64,000 bases of DNA, from the NCBI GenBank assembly GCA_002794785.1, contig NBBA01000019.1:744001-808000 (forward strand). Reading direction: 5' to 3'. The translations under genes and the position numbers were made by a program. Below are positions 22,596 to 34,300 of the stretch, piece after piece. The notes under the pieces were generated by a model. It did not search any database and was not told the origin of the DNA. It saw only the letters and a program-made list of their open reading frames with translations. Every line of letters begins with the position of its first letter. Within the stretch, counting starts at the first letter, position 1. This stretch comes from Coniferiporia sulphurascens. Lineage: Eukaryota; Basidiomycota; Agaricomycetes; Hymenochaetales; Hymenochaetaceae.

Positions 22596-24066
22596 ATGGC
22601 GAAACCGGGCTTCTACGCCGTAGCGAAGGGAAGAGCTCCGGGAGTGTACAGATCTTGGTACGTCGGCCCGGGGCCACGCCGGTAAAATCACTTGGTCTAA
22701 ACTCAGAGACTCCTTCAGGGATGACTGCGATGCGCAGGTTAGGGGATTCGCGGGCGCGAAGTATAAGAAGTTCTCCAGTCTACAGGATGCGAGAGCGTAC
22801 ATAGACATGCCTGCATCTGAGTCTAGCAGTACCCGCCCGTCTGCCGGACCAGTCACGAAGGCAGTCGCGGCACACTCCACGCAGAAAACAGTCGTAGCTT
22901 CCAAGGAGGAGGAAGGATGGGACGTCGTTTACTCGGACGGCGCCTGTAAGGGAAACGGGAGGACCGGAAGCGTCGCAGGTATTGGTGTATGGTGGGGCCA
23001 CGATGATCCTAGGTGCGCGAGTTTCGCGTTTTTATGTTACGCTTTCGTTCTTACACAATTTAGGAATCTGGCGGAACGTTGTCCTGGGGGCCAAACGAAT
23101 AACAGGGCGGAGCTCATCGTTCGTAATGACAACCGTCAAATTCTGACTTGTTAATTTATTTGCATACTCGCAGGCCATCGCCCGTGTTCTTGAATCGACC
23201 CCGAGTAGCGAAACCCCGCTCATGATCAAGACAGACTCGACCTACTCCATTAAATGTACGTCCTCTGCCAATATTATTTTTTTCTGACACATATACTACC
23301 TCTTCCCAAACTGACATGCTGCCTCCCAGGCCTGACCGAGTGGTTACCAGGATGGGAACGCCGAGGCTGGAAGACTGCGGGGGGAAAGCCCGTACTGAAT
23401 ATAGGCATCATCCGGTACATAGTTGCTCTGCTAGAGTTGCGTTATACGTTTGGACAGCGTGTGCGCTTCGTGTACGTTAAGGGACATGCCGGTATCGAGG
23501 GTAACGAAGGCGCGGATGGGCTTGCGAATATCGGGGTACGTTTTCCGGAGGTGCCGGAGCAAAACTGGGAATCGAAACGCTGTTATATTGAGAAAGTAAT
23601 AAGGGAACTTGAGGAGGAGGAGGAACCGGAGGTTGCTGACAAGGTGAGACGAGTCTCTCAATCATTGTATTAGTTCGGCGGAAGTTGACCGCAGGCCGTT
23701 TGTAAGAACATTCAAACTGAGTTTGCTACGGACGACGAAGACGAGTTTTGGAGAGAGGCAGAGGAGCTTGACCTAGACGCTCTTGACGCACCTCCACCCG
23801 ATAGCGTCGGAAGTCGTTCAACGGTCCTCAGTAATTCACGTAATGGAAAATCCGGGACGCCAGTTCCCAACGCCCGTGTTACAAGCACCGCCTCCCCTGC
23901 TTCCCGGCCGCCTCCAGCCGAATATGACGAAGATGAATATGTGAGTGTGTCCGGTGTCTGCCGCGTGTGAACGAACTAAATTCTGACTTGTCTCAAGGGT
24001 TATGATGATTTACTGGACCCGGATGACCTTGAAGCCGAGCTTGCGGAGGCACAGGGACTATATTGA
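22596..24066 (+). CDS. rnh1: Ribonuclease H1 with hybrid-binding domain and acidic C-terminal extension
   Basis: Seven exons close in frame: 22596-22657, 22719-23012, 23064-23118, 23174-23255, 23330-23643, 23695-23940, 23998-24066; 373 aa. Residues 5-50 are the RNase H1 hybrid-binding domain (GFYAVAKGRAPGVYRSW, then FAGAKYKKFSSLQDARAYI). The catalytic domain keeps all four acidic residues: D94 (YSDGACKGNG), E135 (TNNRAELI), D158 (KTDSTYS) and D227 (GNEGADGLA), plus the conserved H217. It cleaves RNA in RNA-DNA hybrids (R-loops, primers) in nucleus and/or mitochondria. Beyond residue 250 lies an acidic, Pro/Ser-rich tail of about 120 residues ending in a DE-rich helix-like segment, which the standard enzyme does not have. 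A weak donor, GTTCGT, is used after exon 3. Confidence 0.93.
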
Positions 24067-24298
24067 AATACTTCTGGGGACTAGCATTCACATACCTTCG
24101 TTACCATACATCTGTATAGACGCACTTTGTACGATTAGGGGGCTTTCACTTCTAACTTACGGCGACTGTTGGGATCGAACTGGAGTCCAAATCAACAGGA
24201 ATGGGGTTGCTAATGCAGATCGAATTATACAAGCAAAACAAGTACGCAGATACAGGGCGGTTTGAATATATGCGATCCGACAAGCAGGTTGACATGTA

Positions 24299-25129
24299 TC
24301 AGTCATCATCCATCTCTAAGTCACCTTCGACGCCAGCACCGGCTCCCAAATCATCGTAGTCATCTTCTACACCTTCGCCGCCGTCCTCCCAGCCAGGGCG
24401 GTCCTCTTTCGCTTGGCCGTTGATCCTGTAAGCGGAATAGTCGACCGCCGCATCCCCGCTGGGGACGACAAAAGCGGAAGGCTGTGCGGGAAGCGACGCG
24501 CGCACAGTATTGAGCACTGTGTCCATGTGCTCCCCAAGGCGGTCTTCGAGTTCTTCGACAATCTGCGGGGCGAATAAAATTTAGAAACACGAGAAGGGCC
24601 TTTTTAAGGAGACGAGGGGGACACGCACAACGTAGAGCTCGACGGGTTCCGTCGGCGCGAGGTTCACAATCTGCAGCTTTTCGGCCTTCGTGAGGTCGTA
24701 CGCGGCGAGCCCGCGCACGAGCTGCGTGACCGCCTCGGGAGACTGTCCCTTTGTCGGTTGGTAGTCCGCCGACAAGTATTGGATCGCCTGCACCGCCAGT
24801 ACGACTTGTTAGCAGCAGAACCAAGTTAGCAGGCAAGAGACAGCAACACACCTCAAACTCGACCGTGCGGAGGTTCTCGCATACTTCCTCCTTCAGTAGG
24901 ACGCTCGCCTGGCTCTGACCCGTGTCGCCGAGCGCCGCGCGCTCGTCTTCCTCCTTCTTGACGCGCAGCGCCGTCTTTTGGCGAGCGAGCTGCTCGCTTT
25001 CGAGCTCGCGCAGGAGCGTGAGGACTTCTAGGTTCGAGAGCAGCGCCGAGCGCGCAGAAACTACCTGGACGACTTGCGCATCAGGCTCTGGTTCTCCTTT
25101 CGACGGCGCGAACTGACCTCCATTGACAT
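24299..25129 (-). CDS. rpc17: RNA polymerase III subunit RPC9 (Rpc17/CRCP)
   Basis: Four exons: 25129-25118 (only 12 nt, MSME), 25064-24852, 24787-24629, 24562-24299; 215 aa. The Rpb4-like fold is recognised from SALLSNLEVLTLLRELE, the helical LLKEEVCENLRTVEFEAIQY and the typical LQIVNLAPTEPVELYVIVEE. RPC9 pairs with RPC8 in the Pol III stalk and contacts TFIIIB during tRNA and 5S gene initiation. The C-terminus (from about residue 160) is extended by an acidic tail (DDYDDLGAGAGVEGDLEMDD), which is common in fungal versions. The gene converges on RNase H1. Confidence 0.9.
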
Positions 25130-25427
25130 TTTGCGAAGTCCTTAGTCAAATCGACCTGCGTCCTCGTGGTGAGCTTTGTATGCGCTAGGACATTGAGGTT
25201 TTGAAATAGTAAGTACAGAGGTTAACCTGGAGTGCAGTTAATTTTTAGCAGTCGTGGGAGTCACAATCCGCAATAATACCTCCTCACATTGCCTTTTGAG
25301 GAAGGAGACGGTTGACCTACTGAACTTGGCAGTACTATGGGATCATAGCCTCCGAATACCGAAGCTCCAATGGATATATCTTGCACAGTGAAAATGTGCA
25401 GGTTAACTCTATACCATTATAAACGGC

Positions 25428-26736
25428 ATGGACGAAGGATTGCCTCTCGACTACCCTAACACCCACTCGCTATGCGAAAAGCTATGGGTGCTTCTTCGTA
25501 GGTGCCTCCCTCGGTGCCTCAGGCTATTGACGAGAAACTGAAAGCTGATCTGGCTTTCTAAAGTCGGCACGCTGTTTCAGCTTCTCGTCGACACAATCAG
25601 CCTCCCATTGCTGCTTTCCCCTGATAAAAAGAGGTTCAAGACACATATCGATACCGGAAAGACAGGGAAATGTAGACTTTGCATATACGTTCCGAAGAAC
25701 ATCGAGGGAGAAGAGACGTCATCTCAGCCGCGAGGAGTTGTGGTGCACCTTCATGGTGGGGGCTGGACAATGTGTGCACATTTACTTTTAATCATCGACT
25801 CTCATACTGACTCCCTTGAGCAGTGGTAGACCGGAGACCGAGGCGGAAATTTGCAGATACATGTCAGACAACGCAGGAGTTATAGTAGTCGCTCCTGATT
25901 ATCGGAAAGCACCCAGTGAGTTTAGTAGTTACATCTATTGCGCTAGAATGGAACATCCTATCTAGGATACCCATACCCCCACGCGCTGGAGCAGAGCTAT
26001 CAGGTACTGTCATGGATTGCAAGGTCTGTTTATTTTCGTCGCCTTCACATTCCGTTACATGTTAAGTATCAAATTACAGCGGTGGCCTTGCCTCGATTCT
26101 TCAAACGTCCCGCCTCAGGGTGGAATTCGCGCCAATTATCGACTCTACGCGCATCGGGCTCTCGGGAGGAAGTGCAGGATCGAACCTCGCGTGCTCGCTT
26201 ACCACACTGTGCGTATCCCGGCCGCTTCCAAACGGCGCTTCCGTAGCGGCGCAAGCACTCCTTTATCCGGCGCTTAATCTGGCCGTCCCATACTCCGAAA
26301 AACTCGCGCGCGTCGACCCGGCACGCGTACTTCCACAATGGGCATCGCGTTTCTTCCTGGTATGCTTTTATCGCACATAAACTTAATCTGAAGAGCACTT
26401 GACTAAAATGCATTCAAGCGGGCATACCTCCCGCCTCCACGGAGTGTTTCTGACCCGCTCGTCTCGCCGGCTCTCGCGTCGGACGAAGTACTGCGCGCGC
26501 TCCCGCCGACGGTCATTCTCACCGCTGCGTACGACTATCTCGCGCACGAGGCGGACGAGTTTGCTGCACATCTGCGTAAACTGGGAGTACCCGTGCGCCA
26601 CCAGCGCTTTGAGGACGTGGGGCACGGGTTCGACGGGATTCCGACGATGGACCGCCACCAGCGCATGTTGAATAACAGAGCGCGCGACGAGGCGTGGGGG
26701 ATGATTGTGCAAGTTATGCGCGAGACGTTGATATAA
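25428..26736 (+). CDS. Alpha/beta hydrolase fold-3 (HSL-type esterase/lipase)
   Basis: Six exons: 25428-25487, 25545-25771, 25824-25915, 25966-26023, 26080-26359, 26419-26736; 344 aa. Family marks are the oxyanion-hole motif HLHGGGW, the nucleophile elbow GLSGGSAGS, the acid in TAAYDYLAHEAD and the histidine in EDVGHGFDG. Text such as VVAPDYRKAP is typical of the hormone-sensitive-lipase branch. An N-terminal hydrophobic stretch (LIWLSKVGTLFQLLVDTISL) could anchor it to a membrane. The reaction is probably hydrolysis of a short-chain or lipid ester; the substrate cannot be told. Exon 1 depends on a donor GTGCTT after CTATGG, the only one in phase. Confidence 0.85.
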
Positions 26737-27270
26737 TAGTCACTTCAGTAGGATTTCTCCTTGAGTTGTAGTACGACCCCACAACCAAGCGTTTGTCTCT
26801 CAACTTTGATCGATGAAAGTCTGCTATTGTCGAAGTCGCCTCATTAGACAAACTTATGCATAATTAATGAGTGGGTTAATATGGTGAAACCGAGCTTATT
26901 GAAATATGAACTTTAGAAGGAGATTATCGCGGACTATATGCGCAGTCCTGGACGGGAACATTTGCGTATTACACTCGCCAATAGTAGTAGTGAGATTACC
27001 TTCACGCCCTTAACCGCCACGAGTATACCAGAGATAGGTATTGAGCAGCGAGCCTCATGCATGCGCCTGCGCGGAGGAAGAGCTCGGACAACAGGCACAT
27101 TAACATTAATCCCAACCGAAAGAATTACTTAATTTAGAATGTGACCCACCGTATGCGGTAACTGGCGAGTAATCAAAAGGAATCGCGATTAGGTTGTAAC
27201 GGGGTTAACTCCCAAGGTTTTGTTTGCCCCTCCTTCAACACTGTACTAACTAGACACCTCTCTACACACC
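26737..27270. other. Intergenic, no gene seen
   Basis: 533 bases between the hydrolase stop and the EB1 start. Only the last 60 bases (CTCCTTCAACACTGTACTAA, pyrimidine-rich) look like a fungal core promoter/5'UTR. Confidence 0.5.
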
Positions 27271-28486
27271 ATGGGCGAGTCGCGCACAGAACTACTTGCA
27301 TGGCTCAACAACCTCCTCCAGCTCAACTACACTAAGATCGAGCAGTGCGGCAGCGGCGGCGCGTACTGCCAAGTCTTGGACTCTATCTACGGTGCGTGCC
27401 CCCACCTGTATTCGAACTCGCGTTTTTTTGCGTATGTTTTGAAAGGAGACTAACCTGGACATTCGTCATGTTATCTTCTGTTCCTGTGCTGTCGACACCT
27501 GTTGTGCGTCCGGTCGCGATGGTGCGGTGTGGCTCTGCTACTGCGCGTGGTAAACAAATTTTGTGGAACGAGCAGGCGATGTACCCATGGCGCGCGTCAA
27601 GATGAACTCGAAGCATGAATACGAGTTCCTCGCGAATTTCAAAATCTTGCAGAACCTCTTTAAAGCGAAGAAAATCGACAAGGTGCGCACTTTCCTCGCT
27701 CTAAACACGCAACCGTGTTGCGGCGCGAGGTTCCCGTTTCCGATCCTGGCGCGTCTTCCCCCTTCCTGTAGCCGATTCCCGTCGAGAAGCTTGTGAAATG
27801 TAAAATGCAGTGCGTATTTCCTGCCCTTGTTTCTTTCTCCCCGCATACACCTTCTCTCTTCCACTCACTCATGTTCCCACACATCGCTGACCGTGCCTCA
27901 CGTACGCGCATAGGGACAACCTTGAATTCCTGCAATGGATCAAGCGGTTCTGGGACGCCAACTACGGCGGGCAGGGATACGACGCCGTTGCGCGGCGGAA
28001 TGGCGCACCGACTGATACGCCCGCGACGATCGCACCCATCGGAGGGGGACTGCGCAGTTCCTCCGGGCCGGGCGCAGGGCACGCCGCTGCACGCGCGGGC
28101 GGGGGCCGCACCCCGGTAGGCGGACCGCGTGCGGCGAGCGCGACGGCGCACGCGAACGAGGCTGTCACGCAGCAGCTGCGCGCGCAGCTCGCGGAGATGA
28201 GCGCACACCTCGAGGGCCTCGAGAAGGAGCGCGATTTCTACTTTGCGAAGCTGCGCGATATCGAGATCCTCGTGCAGACGCAGTCAGAGGAGAACGAGAA
28301 GAACGGCGCAGATGACGAGACGCTGAAAGAGATCCAGAAGATTTTGTATTCTACTGAGGTGGGAGACTCCGTCGATGTTTGATAGAGTGCTTGTATCGAC
28401 TCAATTTTTTTCTTCTCGCGTTATTGCAGGACGGGTTCGAGGTTCCTGAAACAACGGGCGCGGTGGACGAAGAGGAGACGTTCTGA
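27271..28486 (+). CDS. mal3: EB1-family microtubule plus-end protein (Bim1/Mal3)
   Basis: Five exons: 27271-27391, 27576-27682, 27772-27809, 27914-28358, 28430-28486; 255 aa. The N-terminal calponin-homology domain reads [20 protein letters not shown], then [15 protein letters not shown] and [15 protein letters not shown] Gly/Ala/Ser/Arg linker follows. The C-terminal coiled coil contains the EB signature [14 protein letters not shown]1 proteins track growing microtubule ends and recruit partners. The protein ends in the acidic-aromatic sequence EEETF, similar to the CAP-Gly-binding tails of EB proteins. The first intron is long (184 nt) compared with its neighbours. Confidence 0.94.
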
Positions 28487-29140
28487 TGGGCAACATCTTA
28501 GGCATCTTTCTGCATTTCTATACCCTCTGCGTCCCCCCTCACATCTGTTCTACTACTACGCCACTCCTACAACTCAACAGCCTTTTAGTGCCTCCACGTA
28601 TTTTTGTCATTGGCCTCTCTCACAACCGCTTCTATCTCACGAGCCTCCCGCGGGAGTTTCTCGATTTGGCCTGACTCTTTGAATTTGTTGAACGTGAATT
28701 ATAGCGCGAAGTGAAGAAAAAGTATAGTGAATTCAAATGTTGCTGCGTGTAATGCAAAACGTGTAGGAGTGTGACCACGTCTTGTGCTTCAGGTGAGCCG
28801 GCCGGGAAAACACCCCGAATTGATTAAGTAAAAGGCTGAAATTGCAAAATCTGCCTGGCTTCTACATGCAATATTTTCCCTCCTGCAATTCCGAACTCTA
28901 TATCTCCCGTTCAGGTGCAGACAGCGTTGTCAATGGCCATCGCTCAGTGCGCATGGTTCTTGTGGTGCTCTACAAGAAGAAACACGTCGGTTAGGAAAAA
29001 CGTGACGTCCCGAAGGCAAGGCAAACACGTACTGAGGTGCACTGTGATACGCGCGACAATGATGCAGGAAAATATAACGTCAGCAACCAATTACTCATTG
29101 ATGAGAAGAAAACAAGAAAGGAGAGAGAGAGAAAAAACGA
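28487..29140. other. Convergent intergenic gap between EB1 and ATP synthase subunit f
   Basis: 654 bases, presumably shared by two 3' untranslated regions. No gene seen. Confidence 0.5.
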
Positions 29141-29633
29141 TTACGCACTGTTGTAGTCAATCGTGTAGCCGAGGGCGAAGATGCCGAGGATGGTGAACAC
29201 GAGCGGCTTCGCGCTGGCGTTTGCGCCCTCGAAATAACGCCCGCGCAGGCCGCCTGAGGATGCGGACGTCGGTGCGGGGCCCTTGGGGAGCTTTGAGTAG
29301 AACTCGACGAGCGGCGCGAGGCCTGCGTTCGAACCGCCCGACTGTGAAGTTGCGAGCACGCGGTAAAATGGTGCCGTCGCAGAATGAATGAAGTCGGCGT
29401 CAAGATCAGTTCGTTATTTTCGTTTTTTGTTTTGTTTGCGGTTTGCGGTTTGTTGGTTAGTTTCGTGACGGACGAATGAACAGAGCAGCACAAATGTCAG
29501 TCAGTTACAGCACGGTTTGCAGTGCGGAGATAAAAGCAGTTGGAAAATACTGCTAACGCACGAGGGACTTGGGGGTTGCGACCTTGGGCGGGATGAGCGA
29601 GCTGAGCTGGCGGCGCGCGAGCGAGGCGTGCAT
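29141..29633 (-). CDS. atp17: Mitochondrial ATP synthase subunit f (Atp17)
   Basis: Two exons: 29633-29562 (24 codons, MHASLARRQLSSLIPPKVAT) and 29341-29141, with a 220-nt intron (GTGCGT...CACAG); 90 aa. Atp17 signature text is present: LSSLIPPKVATP, LAPLVEFYSKLPKGPAP and RYFEGANASAKPLV, followed by one transmembrane segment (PLVFTILGIFALGYTIDY) at the C-terminus. It is a small subunit of the F0 membrane sector, near the dimer interface, in the inner mitochondrial membrane. A Ser/Ala-rich insertion (TSASSGG) lies between the two conserved blocks. Confidence 0.9.
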
Positions 29634-31396
29634 CGTGGGCGAGCAGGAGGGGGTCGGTTTGTGGATGAGTTGTAGTCGTCGACAGCGACGACGTTGAGCG
29701 AGGCTGATGGGAAATGGTTATGTAATTTGTTGTTTATGTAATATTTGCGAGTTGGCCTCCGAGTACTTCCGAGGCAACCATAACAACTCGAACTTGAATG
29801 GCTTGGCTCCTCGAACACTTGTCGCCATACGGCATGGACTGTGCATATACAAACGATATCCCTCGACGAGCTATTATACTCTTTGCAGGCAGACTGGTTT
29901 TGTACTTTTTCAGAGCTCCAGTCGCGCTTCCACCGCGGCTGTCAGTGACGCTCATCACACACAACCTGAGATCCAGTCAGCAGCAAAGGGCAAGTTAAAA
30001 CTCTCTGAACGTAAAGCTCATCAAAGATCCGATGGCTGTTTGTTCCGTCAAATTTGCAATGATCGGTTTTTTGGAAAAAGAAAGGGACACACGCTCATAG
30101 TCGGCAACAGGTCGCCGAGAATGACCTGTCTTGATCCTTCTGTAGCCTGATAAGCAGCAGGACTTGATCGAGTTTCATCTCGGTTCACGGGGAACAAATA
30201 AAACATGATATACATGTAGTTGCCTCCTAAACTGTAAGTTTGATCAATCATTTGTGATTTGCTATGGCCTTTACTCCGCATTTTTAGTACAGTGTACCTA
30301 CTTATCCATCAACTGTGTTGTCTATGGGGTATAGTGGCATGCCAAATACGGAATACAGAAGACGGCCAGTAGAGAATCACAAATAGCAGACAAAACTACA
30401 ATTTCAATAAGGATACAGGAACTTGAAGCGGCCATATCCGGATTTGCTCACCATGGTTGCTGATCGCCACCCCATTAGGATCCGGAATCAGCGCCAATCA
30501 GGAGGAATTTATACCTGCGGTATTATGTATCTTCGCGAACAGCGGATACAAGGGCACCTTGGTACCCAGTGCGGGACGCGCCGGAGGCCGCATCTGACCA
30601 GTTCCTCCCAACAATGTGGCGCACCCGGGTCTTCCAGCGGGCGCTAGCTGGTAGTCGAGCTGATTGAAGCTAATTGCTACTGAGGGGAAGCAGACACGCG
30701 TGAACGGGTCGCCGGTCTCTGCATGTTCGTTGCTAGTATCGTTTAAAGGATACGGGCGCTTGTATCATTCTCGTGCACGTCTTTTGAATGGAACTGAGAC
30801 CGCCGGCGGTGAACTGTCGATACATAACTCTAACTTTTTTAGAGGCGGAGACGAAATGCCTCGGCGACTGACGTCTGTGCTTTCACCGACATGCGTGTGA
30901 GTAGTCCCGGGGCTGAGATAAACGCGATACAGCAGTACTCGCTTCCGTGGTATTCGTATTAATAGCCAGTCATCATAAATAAACAGCACTTATCAGAGCT
31001 ACCCAATTGGGAAACGCCATCATTTGCAATTGATATTTCTTCAAGCTCAGGCTCGAAGTTCCCAATCTCAGCTGTCTTCCAAGATGCCGGAAGATAGGTC
31101 CCGGCGGCGACTTCCCATTTCTTCGACAAAACGGAAATCAAGGGCTTATTTTCGTGAGGGAGTTTTGGCGCTTAATGAAGGTACAGCTTGTGTGATGGGG
31201 CCGTGTTGACATCTCATCGCCCGAGAGTTGATCATCGCGGGCGAGGCGCGCAGGAAAGGCAATACACTTAAGCTGGATCTCGCATGCGGGAAGCATCATT
31301 GCAAGGGTCTGGAGGACACTATAAATATCAGAAGGCAAAAGGCGCTAAAGGCTCTAACTGTTCCTTATTCCCCGAGCACCACGACTACACCCTACG
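29634..31396. other. Intergenic, 1.8 kb, no gene seen
   Basis: Short open frames in several phases show no family text. The region holds the upstream DNA of atp17 and of the first calpain gene. A TATAAATA box for the latter is listed separately. Confidence 0.5.
31320..31327 (+). promoter_or_regulatory. TATA box of calpain gene A
   Basis: TATAAATA lies 70 bases before the ATG at 31397. Confidence 0.45.
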
Positions 31397-34300
31397 ATGA
31401 ACTCGGTGCTTAACGCGCTCACTTCGCGGATCGTCACCCACAGGCCTGCCAAAGCAGCGGATGCGCTGACTGCGGGCCGAGTGCAGCCCGCTGAAAAGTC
31501 GGTTTTCACGCAGCAGGAGCATCGCGCCGGCCTCTTCATCACGGAGGAGCTCGACAAGGTGACCGAGAGGTGCAGAAACAAGGTGTTGACCATCGCCAAA
31601 GATTGCAGGCGCAAAAACCGCAGATTCAGGTGGGCATCAGTTGGCGCGCGGATTTAGAGTCTACCGGAAGCTTATATTTATTTTCGTCGGCTCCAGGGAC
31701 ATAGAGTGGGATTTTGAGAGCAATAAGAACACGTGTCTGCATGCTCCTGATGTCGAGTTAGTGACCTGATTCTAGATCTCCATCGCCGTGCGGAACTGCC
31801 CCTAATTCGTTTATTTTAGCTTCAACTCGCGGTTTTCGCCGTCCGATGTCCTGCGAGTACCCCAGATTTTCGAAAGCCCGGAGCTTTTCATTGATGGTAG
31901 GTTCATGATGCGCTGTGTCGCACGAAACAGAAATTTATGTTGCCTAAATAGAACCAAGTGCCACGGACATTGTCCAAGGTGAGCAGCGCGATAGAGCAGA
32001 CGACCGTCGCAAACTTAGAGTGTGAATTAGGTGGCTTGGGTGACTGCTGGTTCCTCAGTGCCATTGCCGCTGTTGCGACCAAACCAGAGCTTATCAAGAA
32101 GCTCTGCGTCGAGGTATATTTGTATCATCCTCTCCTGACGTCACAGGCGCCTTTAATACGTTTTATCAGCACGACAAGGACGTTGGTATCTATGGATTCA
32201 TCTTCTGTCGCGATGGCGAGTGGGTCGAAGTGATCATCGACGAGTATGCATCTTGTATCTTCTTCATAACTAAATCACAGCTGATTTGGACTTTGCAGCC
32301 AGCTGTTCACCAAAGTGCCAAGATGGGAATGCGTATCGGCCGAGGTCTGTTGTGTTTCCCAGAGTTTTATGCTTTTGCCAGACAAGTTCATGAACCTCCT
32401 CAGACTCGCATGATATATCACAACGATCGCAATTTGTACGAAAAAATCGCCCGCAAGGGCGGGAAGACGCTGTATTTTGCGCGATCGGAGCAAGAAAACG
32501 AAACCTGGGTGTAAGTAAACACTTGTTCTTAAATTTAACAGAAAATGTTTCCCGCCCGAAATCCGATTGCTCACCAACATTTATTCCCAGACCCCTAATC
32601 GAGAAAGCATACGCAAAACTTCACGGAGACTTCTCCTCACTCGGGGGTGGGTTTACAAATGAAGGGATAGAAGACCTGACCGGGTTCGTATTTTTCCTGC
32701 TTTCTATGCTATCACGGTATCTGCTATAACCTCGCGGATAAATCAGTGGCGTTTCAGAGTCCATGTTCATGAATGTGAGCGTTTCTGCTTTGGATTTCAA
32801 GTCTTCTGCTTCGTTTGACCTGACTTTTATCAAGGATATCCTCGACCCCGATTCCTTTTGGGAGGGTGACCTTATCCGTGCGAATGAGGACTTACTCTTT
32901 AGCTGCTTCATCGACGCCCCACAGGGTATGATGGACAACGACGTCAATGGTAAGCACAAGGTATTGTATCAGTTCTACATCCGCTTACTGTATTGTTACA
33001 GGCATTGTCACAGGTACGAGATATAGCCTCAACGCATCTGCCCGAACGCGACTTAAAAAACTAAACTACAGGTCACGCGTATACCGTCCTCAAGGTAGTC
33101 GAATTCCGCGGCAAGCGCTTCCTCAAGATCCGTAACCCGTGGGGAATGTCGGAATGGAACGGCCGCTGGTCAGACGGGTCAAAGGAGTGGACAGAGGAGT
33201 GGTTGGCCGCCCTGAAGCCGCTCGAACACAAGTTCGGGGACGACGGAATGTTCATCATGGAGTACGGCGACTTCTTGAACACCTGGACCGGCATAGAGCG
33301 TACGCAGCTGTTTGACCCGTCATGGATGCAGAGTAGTCATTGGTTGACCGTTGAATCCCGGCCGATGCCTTCCGCCTGGCAGTATGGCGATGTATCTTGT
33401 AAGTTTCCGTACTTTTTGCCAACTTCGGAATGGGAAAAGCTAATGATTCCTCCGAACAAGTCGTCCTTACGGTGTCGAAGGCATCAGAGACGATCATTGT
33501 CCTTTCCCAATCGGACCGAAGGTCCTATCGGGCCGTCGCAGGTTCTACTGACTGGATATTTGACTTCAAGCTATTCAAACGGGGAGAAGCCGAGCCGCTC
33601 GCTAGCTCGGAATTCTCGTACCTCACGCAATTCAACAGGAGCGTTAAGCTCCGTGTGGACCTTGAGCCAGGGGAGTACGTTGTCCACGTACGCTTGGATA
33701 GGGAGAACAACCCCGAAAAGGTACGCACTTGATTACGAATTGGAGAGCGGTAAATGACCGCTTATGGCGTCTGCAACAGCATAACGAGTTTGCGCAGAAG
33801 GTGGAGGCTTGGGATAAGCGGAAAATGTCAAGGGTATGGAGCGAGGTCGCGCGTAGCAAGTCAATCGCAGCTAACTTCGACGAAAAGTAAGTATCGTAGC
33901 CATCTTACATTTTACTAACCTGCTGAAACGATTGTCTAGAAAGTGGAAGAACTACCTCGTCGTTCCCGTTGAGGCGCTCGGCGGGCGCGATGTTAACCAG
34001 GTGCAGACGGAGGACCTTGAGGCCGAGGCACATCGCAGGAAGACACTACAAGCGAAGTACTCGCCTTCCCTTTCGCGCACACCCACGGACGGCAGCGTTT
34101 CAAGTGGCTCCGGAAGTTCCACCCCGTCAGCGGACATTGTGTCGGTCACGACCACGATGGCAGTCCTTGAAATTAAGGTCGAGAGCTCCGAAGAGGCGAA
34201 AGCGGTCAACGGTAGTGAGGTGGATAAGAAGGACGATGCGGTAAAGACCGAGTTGCCTGCGGGCGCTGAGGAGGGGGGGAACGCAAGTGCGCCAGACTCG

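Noticed and set aside
24165..24240. A tRNA-like string (GGGATCGAACTGGAGTCCAA) downstream of RNase H1
   Set aside because: It resembles parts of a T-arm and anticodon arm, but no cloverleaf with paired acceptor, D and T stems can be drawn on either strand.
24360..24851. A 163-codon minus-strand open frame across the Pol III subunit gene
   Set aside because: It is a shadow: RPC9 is encoded on the same strand in another phase with clear splice sites and family text.
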